In this document: positions 36,180-44,993 of the stretch, one piece after another
How positions within the stretch are numbered: position 1 is the stretch's first letter
Layout of the letters: each line of letters begins with the position of its first letter
Assembly (NCBI GenBank): GCA_905178155.1
Contig: CAJINV010000002.1
Coordinates: 9,187,412-9,251,411 of the forward strand
DNA length: 64,000 nt
From: Amoebophrya sp. A120
Lineage: Eukaryota; Sar; Dinophyceae; Syndiniales; Amoebophryaceae
Reading direction: 5' to 3'
The notes under the pieces: generated by a model
Database searches by the model: none
Seen by the model: the letters and a program-made list of their open reading frames with translations, nothing else
Told to the model about the DNA's origin: nothing
Translations under genes and position numbers: made by a program

Positions 36180-39100
36180 ATGGCAACCGCTCCCGGCAGG
36201 TCTGTCCAGCAGGTCGGCGCGGCCGGGGCTGATGCCGGCGGTGCAGCCGAGATGAAAAACCGGACGGGCGATGTGGAGAACCCGAACTCCCACAGCAAAC
36301 TCGTGGTGTACAAGAGTCGGGTGGCGTATGTACGGAAGATATGTCGCGAGGACGAGTATCTCTTGCCGCACCTGAGGCATCCACACCGCGAGCACTTTGA
36401 GCACTGCCGGCGGATAATCCTGGACATCAAGGAATGGTGTATTGGAACTGTTTGTGAGGTTGATTTTGGAGGAGCATAGGAGTGCAACGACCCATTGTTT
36501 CTTAAGTCTGTACCTCTTGGTTTTATTGCATAAAGTACGTAGATCTAGAACTAGTACTAGATGCAATATGTATCCGGCATGGTGCTATCACTGAGGAGGA
36601 CGAACATCGAGCCCAAGCACCGCTGTGACGGAGTATCAACATTTCCGGACTCCAACTCAGGGCCAATCCGGCGTTTTGGCACCAATGGCTGAAGGACGGT
36701 GGGCTCCCCGATGCGGAGGTGGAACCGGACCTGATTTCCATGCGGCCAGACCAGGTGATGACCCGCATGCGCACCTGGCTGCGGTACCCGGAGCGCGCGC
36801 TGTCCATCCGGTGGCAGTCGGTGTTGACGGACATGATTCAGGTGCTGACCGACCTGGGGATGCAGCTGAACGACCTCTACTCCATGCTGTCCAACGACCG
36901 CTTTTCCGTCGTCGCGCTGTGCGACGTTTTCGCGGCGTACGACGAGATCGAGCGGGTCACGGTGCAGATCAAGCGGAAAAAGCGGCGGAAATTCATCGAA
37001 ACAAGCTGGAACTGCGACAAGGAGAAGCGGTTTCTGCTCATGGTGTTTCTCGAGTGGAAACGCACCGTGGAGTACGAACGGGACATTGAGGTGTTAAAGC
37101 AGTACGTGGAAAACACGAAAATAGCCTTGCAAGACGCGGTGGAGGCGAACGCCATGCACGACTTTCTGTTGCAGTTCAAGTTCCGGTATCAAATGTAAAA
37201 ATGTCTGGGTCTGGAAGATCACCAGGTTTTTCATGCATATTTTCAATGACCCATGATGTCTGTGATGCATGCCCTAGCATCACAGATTTTTAGAGGACTT
37301 TGTGATGCCTTTGCCGCATGAGAAATGCCCTCTCCGCGTTGCACAAACTTGAGTTCTCTTGCTGGTCATGCTCATGCAATACTTACAAATTTTTTCAGAA
37401 TCCAGAGACAGCATTACAAGTTTAGAACCTTCCAGACCCAGACACTTTTGCATTTCATATCCGGCTCGAAAACGAGGTGCTGCCCGCTCTCGAGAAGACG
37501 GAGCAGGAGTTGATCGAGGTGAAAGTGGAGCGGGATGCGTTGCAAAAGGCCAAAATCCAGTTGGAGAAGGTATGACCCGCTCAGACGTTACAATCTCAAC
37601 TGTTACAATAGAATCTGGATTTTGTGATGCAAGAAGTGCATGATCTACCCAACTCGCATAGCTTTGCGCATGACAAGTTCTGGAGTGCCAAACCGCACTA
37701 GAATCTGCCGAAATTTGTATTGCGAAAAGCGCAATACTCTGCACGTTCCTCATGCTCTTCATGCAACACAAATTCCAGATTCTATTGTAACGCTTGAGAT
37801 TGTAACACCTGAGCGGGTTATAGAAGGAGTTGAAACAGGTGAAAAAGGAGTTGGAAATCACGAAACAGCTGTACGACCGGATCAACCGGAAGATCCGATA
37901 TCAAATGTAAAAATGTCTGGGTCTGGAAGAGTGCAACTTGTGATGCTGAATTTGGATTCCACAAAAATCTGTATTGCATGAGCAGCAAAGGGAGTGTAAT
38001 TTTTGCTACGCGGAGAGGGCATTTGTCATGCGGAATAGGCATCGCGAAGCCCTCAAAAAATCTGTGATGCTAGGGCACGCATCACAGACATCATGGCCCA
38101 GGCAAAACATGCATGACAAGTCTCAGAATCTTCCAGACCCAGACATTTTTACATTTGATATCCGAAGATACATCCCCAACGTGGCGAAGTTGGGGGAGCG
38201 GTTGGGCAGGTTCATGGAGGAGGCGCTGGTCCGGTTCGTGTTGCAAGGCTTCACGGCGAACAAACTGCAGGAGTTGCGGTTCATGTTCAAGAAGCTGAGC
38301 GCCGCGCACGCAGACACGCTCTTAAAGGTAGAGGAGGACGCGAAAGAAATTAGGGGCTTGAACGACAACATCGCAGATCTGGAGTTGAAAGTGTCGAAGT
38401 TGGAAGAGGCGTTGGCACATAATATCGGTATTCTCTTTGCTTGCATGTATCATGAAATTAGTTGTGCAGATTGAGTCCATGAATAGAAGAATTGGTACAA
38501 GGAGGAACCAGGTACCCTACCGAACCAGGTACCCTGGACCAGGTACCTGGGACCAGGTACCTGGGACCAGGTACCCGGGACCAGGTACCCTGGGACCAGG
38601 TACCCTGGGACCAAATACCCAGGGACCAGGTACCCAGAAAGCAATCCCCGTCCTTGGGTTGGCAGTTTGGTGGGTGGGTTCGTTTTTCGCGTGCCAGGGC
38701 GCCCGCTTCCGGGCGGCCAGAGCGGCGTACTGTGGTGCGCTGTATCCACGGGCGCGTGCGAAAAAAGTCTGCACATTTGGCCACCGCGTAGCATGAAGAA
38801 AGGAGCGGCCTCCCCTGGTTCTAAAAACGGCGGACCGGCGTACCCTGTTCCGTTGGTGCCTACAAGGGCTGGGCGCCCTATGAAAAGAGGCACCGGGGGC
38901 CCACGTCCAGGCATTCGCGTCTGGGTGCCGGTTGCCCACATCCAGGCATTCGCGTCTGGGTACCCGGGCCGTTACCCACGTCCGGGTATCCACATCTGCG
39001 CACCGGGTGCCCCCCTCCGGGCACCCCGGTCCGGAGATGTGCCCACCTGGTGCCCAGATGTGGATATCGGCTGTTGCTGAACTGTGGGCACCCGGTGCCC

Positions 39101-41160
39101 AGATGTGAGTGCCAGGATGTGGGCACCTTGCGTCCGGATGTAGGCGCCCACCTTTTCACCTTTAGCTAGCAGAAAGCCCCACGAAAAGTCAAGCGGTTTC
39201 ACATCTGGATATCTACATCGAGGCACCGGGTGCCCACATCCGGCCACTGCTACCCACATGCGGCCATCTACATCTGCGTACCGCGTGCCCACATCCGAGC
39301 ACCCGGGTACGGAGATGTGGGCAGCCGGTGCCCAGGTGTGGACGCCCAGACGTGAACCGCTTGAGCTTTCGCGTGACTTTTTTTTTCAAGTAAAAGCTCA
39401 AAAGGTGCTCACATCCGGGTATCCACATCTCCGGTCCGGGTGGCCACATCCGGGCCCCGGGTACCTTGGTCCCAGGGTACCTGGTCCAGGGTACCTGGTC
39501 CAGGGTACCTGGTCCCAGGGTACCTGGTCCCAGGGTACCTGGTTCCTACCTCTACCAGAAGAATTTACATGATATGAATACAATTGCAGAGCGTAAGAAG
39601 CACTACGCGGAGCGAACGCGCATGGCGAACAACGAGTTGCAACAGCAAACCGCTATCAAATGTAAAAATGTCTGGGTCTGGAAGAATGCAACTTTTGATG
39701 TTGCATTTGGATTCCAAAAAAATTTGTATTGCATGAGTACCAAAGGAAAGGCAATTTTTGCTACGCTGAGAAGGCATTTGTCATGCGGAATACGCATCAA
39801 GAAGCCCTCAAAAAATCTGTATTGCTAGGGGGTGCATCACCGACATCATGGCTCATGCAAAACGTGCATGACAAGTGTCAGAATCTTCCCGACCCAGACA
39901 TTTTTACAGTTGATAACCGCGACGAGAATACAACACGAACACGAGATCCGGAATGTTCTGTTGCCCAAAATCGAGCGGATTCTGCAGGAGTTCGCGGATT
40001 TTCGAAAGGAAACCGCGAAGAAGGAACAGATGCTGAACAACCGGATCAAGAAACTGCAGGAAGATTTGGACGACATGCGGGCGAAGTACCTGTTCGAAAA
40101 GCGGGAGAAGGAGCTGTATCAGCAGCGGTCCGCGGACTTCGAGTTCCAAACGCAGCAACTGACGGAGAAGAGCGGCAAGTTGGAGAAGGAAAACACCGCC
40201 ATGAAGCGCAAGATTGCACAGCTGACGAAGGAGAACCAACAACTGTTGCTTTTGACCCAGGGCATCGGCCCGCCGGTGCCCGGGGGCTACATGTGTTTGG
40301 TTTGTCAAGAGGACATCATGACGCGGAACCGGCAGGCGAAGTTACAATCCGTCGGGAACGCGGACCTGGCCCGGGTTCGGGAGAGGGAGAAGGACCAGAG
40401 CGGGAGTTCCACAGCGCGGCGGGAATCGCAATCGCCGGCAAGTCAGAGAAGAGCAGGGGCCGCGAACAACCGCAGCAGCTCTGCGGAGCCGGGACCCCTC
40501 GACGCGGGCGGTGGCAAGGTGATCAGCATGCAGGACGTGAGTCAGAGGATTTTTCAGTCCCCGTCGAAGCGCGAAAGTCCGGAGAAAAAGCAAAAGGAGG
40601 TCCAAGCCGCGCTGCGCGTAGCAACCAACTACGAAAGGAAAGTGGAAGACCGGGGAGTGACGGACTCCTCCGGAGTCGACGGGAATCTTGACTTAGGTTT
40701 TGGCGGGTCGGATGAGCCGGAACAGCAAGATCCGGCTCATGAAGACCAGCACGGGGGGACGAAAGCAGAGGAAGTCATGCGCGAGGGCGAGAGTGGGGCC
40801 GGAGATGAGACTGCGGAAAACGAGCGAAAAACCACGGGGACAGGAAATGTAGTTGACTCGCAGCATGATGGCTTTTGGGACGACGTAGTTGATGGAGGTG
40901 GAGAAAGTCTTTTACAGGGAAGCAGACCGCAAGCTGCACTGCCAGATGCACAAAACGGAAAAAGCCATCAGGTAGAAGAGAACGTCGGGACCGAAGGTGT
41001 CACAAAGCAAGCCTTCATGACGCAGCTGGAAGTTGATCCGCGGGTAGGGAATGTGGCTGGAGATACGCTTGGTCGAGACAGTGCGAATGAGCATGACAAA
41101 CGTCTCGACGGCCGCCCTGGAAGTGGAGGTCGTGACGCTCCTGCTGAAAATGACGGGTAG
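36180..41160 (+). CDS. coiled-coil protein with four introners, unknown family
   Basis: Seven exons: 36180-36436, 36661-37186, 37465-37570, 37828-37898, 38166-38427, 39590-39653, 39921-41160. All phases agree and give 841 residues. Introns 1 (36437-36660) and 5 (38428-39589) are GT-AG; introns 2, 3, 4 and 6 are introner elements. The N-terminus is Ala/Gly-rich, followed by a compact helical region (NPAFWHQWLKDGGLPDAEVE, then TWLRYPERALSIRWQSVLTDM) that looks globular. From about residue 200 to 500 it is a continuous coiled coil. Near residue 520 a short GGYMCLVCQEDIMTRNR holds a CxxC pair. The remaining 300 residues are polar and probably disordered. A cytoskeletal or basal-body role would fit, but no family was recognised. 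Confidence 0.75.
37187..37459. mobile_element. introner element, family A (copy 2)
   Basis: Left end TATCAAATGTAAAAATGTCT, right end complementary and finishing in TTTCATA. It is flanked by the 5-base direct repeat TCCGG (37182-37186 and 37460-37464). Read-through hits TAA at once; excision gives FKFR/LENEVLP. The sliding options include GT..CG but not GT..AG. Confidence 0.92.
37571..37822. mobile_element. introner element, family C (copy 2)
   Basis: Inverted repeats of about 45 bases; the left arm holds ACCCGCTCAGACGTTACAAT and the right arm its complement with few mismatches. It is flanked by the 5-base direct repeat GAAGG (37566-37570 and 37823-37827). Sliding by one base gives a GT..AG intron (37570-37826), one of only two introners here compatible with it. 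Excision joins QLEK/ELKQVKK. Confidence 0.92.
37899..38160. mobile_element. introner element, family A (copy 3)
   Basis: Left end TATCAAATGTAAAAATGTCT and right end its exact complement. It is flanked by the 5-base direct repeat TCCGA (37894-37898 and 38161-38165). Excision joins NRKIR/RYIPNVAK. No GT-AG is possible. It lies only 71 coding bases after the preceding introner. Confidence 0.93.
38508..38640. repeat. minisatellite of ~15-bp GGTACC units (left array)
   Basis: Nine tandem units of the type CCAGGTACCCTGGGA (eight with an intact GGTACC palindrome, one AAATACC variant) inside intron 38428-39589 of the coiled-coil gene. They are the inverted complement of the array at 39459-39546. Confidence 0.9.
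38890..39450. repeat. degenerate GTGCCCACATC-type repeat region
   Basis: Repeated, partly inverted copies of words such as GGTGCCCACATC, GTGCCCAGATGT and CATCCGGGTATCCACATC, about 20-30 bases apart, fill the middle of the same intron between the two GGTACC arrays. Confidence 0.75.
39459..39546. repeat. minisatellite of ~15-bp GGTACC units (right, inverted array)
   Basis: Six tandem units of the type TCCCAGGGTACCTGG, the exact reverse complement of the left array unit. The outer flanks of the two arrays are also inverted copies (GGAGGAACCAGGTAC against GTACCTGGTTCCTACC), so the intron could fold into one long stem. Confidence 0.9.
39654..39915. mobile_element. introner element, family A (copy 4)
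   Basis: Left end TATCAAATGTAAAAATGTCT, right end complementary (ACATTTTTACAGTTGATA). It is flanked by the 5-base direct repeat ACCGC (39649-39653 and 39916-39920). Excision joins QQTA/TRIQHEHE. No GT-AG is possible. Confidence 0.92.
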
Positions 41161-41792
41161 TGGAGAGGTTGATCAGAGAAATGTAGGAGATCAAGCTCGC
41201 TGCAAAAGAAATTTGCTGCGAGTATTGCTGTGAATCCTACGAACACGATCTGACTGCTCTTCGCAAAACGACCAAAAATCCTGCTCCGCGAAATCATTTG
41301 GTGAAATTTGTAGAGTAGAGCCCAGCTGCGCGCCTTAACTTTATTTTGTTTATGTCGATCTAATCTGTGAAATAAATTGACATTGCGTGTGATGCTTTCG
41401 ATCTTTTCAACCTCTGACCAGTAGTGCATGAATGTGTGAGCGTAGCATGCTTCAATTGCGGCCGCCATGCAGCAAGGTTACCAACTCCAGCGCGATCGTA
41501 GAAAAGCTGTGTTCTTCACCGAGCTTTTAGCACGAGCCGTTGGAAGATAGTTTGTACGAGGTTCCATGCCCGTGCACAAGTTGAAATTGATATAGGAAAA
41601 ATCACACAGCGAACAGGCGGCGCCTGACTGGCCCCATATTCGCGGCACCCCCGGCCGCTTCTGTTCCGCACTTGCGCAGGCGCCGCACAACGCTTATTAC
41701 TTAGAGTTTACTCTTGCAGTGCTCTTATTCAGTGCGCTAATATGACAAAGGCTGAGATTTTTGCTTCTAAGTAGAGGTGCCAGAAGATAAAC
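41161..41792. other. intergenic region
   Basis: Spacer of about 630 bases with no coding-like frame and no RNA gene recognised. Confidence 0.5.
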
Positions 41793-42479
41793 ATGCCGAT
41801 TCCGACGGTCATCTCTGGCGAGAGCCTCGCCTCCGCCCTGGAGAATCTCGTCCCAAACCTGGACGAGGATACGCGCGCTTATGCAGTTGACATGGTGTGC
41901 GAGGAGCAGCCGGAGACCGGCGAAGCATTAGCCGAATTACTAGGGCCGTTTTTGGAAGAGCACACAACGGATGAAGACGTTGATGAGCTATGCAAGCGAA
42001 TCTTTCAAAAAGTCGCATCAACGCCAACCTCCGCGTCCGCAGCACGAGTTACGGGAGACGTGAGCGCTACTACAGATATCTCCAACCTTGCAGCCGCAAA
42101 TGCAAAGAGTACCGCAGAGAACTTTTCGAAAAGCGATGCTGAGCCCGCTTCACCTGAGAACAAGCCCATCAGTTTTGCATCCCGCGGGGCGGAGATGAAA
42201 AATCTCGCCGATTTGATGAAGGTTTCCGATCTGGGCTTGAGCGATGACCCATTCTCAGCCAATCCTGGAGGAGACAGAAAAGCTTACACGGTCCAAGAGG
42301 TTGACAACTCTGCCGTGGCTAGGCGGCAAGCTAAGAGGCGCCAAAAAGCGACCGGATTAAAATTGACAGGCAGCGGTTTGACAAACTCGGATGCGAAGAT
42401 GTTTTACCAAAACCGCTTTAGTAAGCGTATGCTCGATCTCTTCCAAGAAGGAATCAAAGTCAGTCGCGCCGGCGGCTGA
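41793..42479 (+). CDS. GCN20/ABCF3-type N-terminal domain protein without ABC cassettes
   Basis: Single-exon frame of 228 residues from ATG (MPIPTVISGESLAS). The first 75 residues resemble the helical N-terminal domain of GCN20/ABCF3 proteins: DEDTRAYAVDMV followed by LAELLGPFLEEHTTDEDVDE and LCKRIFQKV. A basic helix at about residue 175-195 (NSAVARRQAKRRQK) parallels the Lys/Arg-rich helix before the first ABC cassette in that family. In GCN20 the N-terminal domain binds GCN1 on ribosomes. Here no Walker A, signature or Walker B motif follows: the next 1.1 kb looks noncoding. It is therefore a free-standing domain, a truncated gene, or a gene whose later exons were missed. The family match rests on residue pattern alone. 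Confidence 0.5.
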   Translation: MPIPTVISGESLASALENLVPNLDEDTRAYAVDMVCEEQPETGEALAELLGPFLEEHTTDEDVDELCKRIFQKVASTPTSASAARVTGDVSATTDISNLAAANAKSTAENFSKSDAEPASPENKPISFASRGAEMKNLADLMKVSDLGLSDDPFSANPGGDRKAYTVQEVDNSAVARRQAKRRQKATGLKLTGSGLTNSDAKMFYQNRFSKRMLDLFQEGIKVSRAGG

Positions 42480-43628
42480 CACGAATTTAGCGAAAGCATC
42501 TTCCCAATGTTTTGTAAAAATGCTCCCGAGCAGGAGTAACGAGAAAAAAAAAACATTCGCGGAGTGTTGTCCCTGTTCTGATTCAAAGTTGGTGGACGTG
42601 GATCCACCATGAACCGTCGCCCTCGACACCAACAGATGTTCGTGTTTCATGGACCTTCAGAGACATCATTGTTTGAATTCAATATGGACGTCTCAAAATG
42701 TTAGCGGAACCAAACAAAAGAGCTGTTTTAGCTGCATAATCAGCTGAGCGAGAGTGGGTGCGGACCGAATCCAAAACTACATTTTCAAGTTATGATTGTT
42801 TTGAGGCCATTGCTCTTCTCAAAGTGCTAGCTTCATACACAAAGTAGCTTCAGTTACGAAGCAAAGAGGCAGCAAGATATTTTTGGAAACTGAACTCAGA
42901 GACTCAGCTAAACGGAAAAAGAGGGGATGAAAGCTCTGAATGTGAATTTCAAAAGTAAAAAGAAAACAAAAGACCAAAAATGGGACATGATGCGTCAGCG
43001 TCTGCTTTGATGTGTCCTGTAACTGTAAGCGATACATATAGGCACACTTTTTCTCACGATTTTACCCAAAGATTCATGCCCAGCTAGCATGGACAATCAC
43101 AAGAGCAAGAGCGTGCAGAAGATCACTGAGCGAGGACACTTTCTTTGATGTTGTTGTGTCTGTTCCAGCTCGGTCGTGTCTTTTTCCGCTGTAGTTTCTT
43201 TCTGTTGAAGCCATGAAGTCCGAGTCAGTTATCCGTGTCTTGTTCGGTCTGGATGTCCTTGTCGAGTGTCAATCTCTATTTATTTCCACCGAGATTCAAT
43301 GTTGCCACGCCTGTTCGTAGGATTTAAGAAATAATGGGACAAATAAAAAATGGTTGAGGAACTGTTTTTAGCTGCGATGGAAAGGATTGATTGAACGAAT
43401 AGTAGATCTAGATTCATTTGTTTTATGCTCAAACTCAAAGAGATTCAAAACTGAAATTCGTGCGTTTAGCATTCCCTGGCTCACCCTTAAGGCGATCTTC
43501 AGGTGTAGATGGGATTCCTGAATTTCTCGTCACGACGAGGACACCTCCGTGAGATATAGTCTCTGTGTGTTGCCTTTCGTTTAAGATTGAGTATAGTGCC
43601 AGCGCCAGAAGAGAAGCTCTCCAAGGCA
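42480..43628. other. intergenic region
   Basis: About 1.1 kb, AT-rich on average. No ABC-cassette motif or other exon was found in any frame, and no RNA gene was recognised. Confidence 0.45.
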
Positions 43629-44444
43629 ATGAGCACTGGCGACGGCAGCGCTGCGGGGCTAAACGCAGCCCTGCCACCCAGGAACGAGTGGATCGATGTG
43701 GGCAAGCTCAAGGACACAAAACACATCAACTATGGCTATCAGCGCGTCAAGACCGCAAGCGGGGGAATGGCGTGGCGTAAGTTCACATCGAATGCCATTG
43801 CCTACCATGAAAAGCGTGGCACAGGGAACTGCTATGGCCTTGTTGCAGTGGACTCCCGGCATCAAGCGCCGGTCGCGATTGGCGAGACCAAGGCAGTGGA
43901 AACAGCGAAGCTGCTGCAGACTCGGCTCCACACAGCTGGAACGAAGACAAACAGCGAAAGAAGAGAGCTAGCATCGCAGGCTCAAAAGTATCAATGTCAG
44001 TTACAGCAGCTCCAGCGGGCTTACGCTTCAGCATCGGCGTCGTCTTCCTCCTCCTCGTCGTCGACGCTTTGTCGCTCCCTGCAGGTCTCTCATCGCAACA
44101 TTCATGCAGATGCGCTCGAAGTGTCGGCCATTTCTTCTTCGGCCTTCTCAGCAAGAGCACCAAGTGGCGAAAAGCCGCCGTCGTGGGCGATCGAGGACGG
44201 GTTAAATTCATCTGCTGCTTGCGCTGACCGCGCAGCAAAAACGATGCCACATGCCCATGCGGCTCTCTCGGCGGAAGATCTCGTTTTGCCGGGGAATGTG
44301 CCAGCACCGACGAGCAATGACATCCCGGATGACGTTCATATCATCGAGCTCATCGAAATAGTATGCCGTGTCAAGAAGTTTTTTTCCTCGCAACAGTTGC
44401 TGCTTTCAGATAAGCGGAATGAAAATGACAGGCACTGTGTGTAG
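43629..44444 (+). CDS. hypothetical protein
   Basis: Frame of 271 residues from the first ATG (MSTGDGSAAGLNAALPPR). The first 100 residues look globular (NEWIDVGKLKDTKHINYGYQ, then AWRKFTSNAIAYHEKRGTG), followed by a Gln-rich helix, a Ser run coded by TCC/TCG repeats, and a polar tail with an acidic-hydrophobic segment, DDVHIIELIEIV. The frame is open 14 codons upstream of the ATG, so a 5' exon is possible. No family was recognised. A 174-codon frame on the opposite strand is treated as a shadow. Confidence 0.5.
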   Translation: MSTGDGSAAGLNAALPPRNEWIDVGKLKDTKHINYGYQRVKTASGGMAWRKFTSNAIAYHEKRGTGNCYGLVAVDSRHQAPVAIGETKAVETAKLLQTRLHTAGTKTNSERRELASQAQKYQCQLQQLQRAYASASASSSSSSSSTLCRSLQVSHRNIHADALEVSAISSSAFSARAPSGEKPPSWAIEDGLNSSAACADRAAKTMPHAHAALSAEDLVLPGNVPAPTSNDIPDDVHIIELIEIVCRVKKFFSSQQLLLSDKRNENDRHCV

Positions 44445-44993
44445 TTTTATGTGCCCATCCAAGGTTGGACTTGGATAGCATTTCTGTTTGCACTGACTTG
44501 TATGACTTTCAGCGCCCTTTTTTTATAAATTTAGATCATTGAATGCAGCGTGCATAGCTTCGAGGTATAAAAGAACAAGCCGACGGAAAGAAAACGACTG
44601 CACAGGGATAAGTGAGTCAAGACATCGATCTAGAAACCCACCTCTTGCCTCCTAAATTTGCCGCGAAGCTTCACAAGCCGCACAGGTCCCACAAGGGATT
44701 GCTGAAATCGTTAAAATGGTACAGAGGCAGTCACAGTGCGACACAGACATTCGCGAATGTCTGCAATCCATCCGGTATCACTTGCGTGTGTCTTGTTTTT
44801 TGAGAGGATTTTTTTTTTCTTTGATCGTGCTGTTGTAGGAGAATGAATGAAGCGAACACCCAAATATTCATTTCTTGGATCCCATTTATTCTTTGACATG
44901 TGAATTTCTTGGAGCCCATCATCTACGAGCACGAAAAACATTCCCACCTACGATACCGATACGTAGTTTCTTTGAAAACATAAACAGCAACGA
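44445..44993. other. intergenic region
   Basis: About 550 bases. A short coding-like stretch at 44612-44780 (ETHLLPPKFAAKLHKPHRSH) could be an exon of a neighbour but has no supporting splice phase, so it is not called. Confidence 0.4.

Noticed and set aside
38508-39546. Repeat arrays considered as a CRISPR array
   Set aside because: The units are contiguous 15-mers without spacers, lie in a eukaryotic intron, and are inverted on the far side.
43783-44307. 174-codon - strand frame
   Set aside because: Opposite the better-looking + strand frame at 43629-44444; Arg/Pro-rich, as expected of a shadow.
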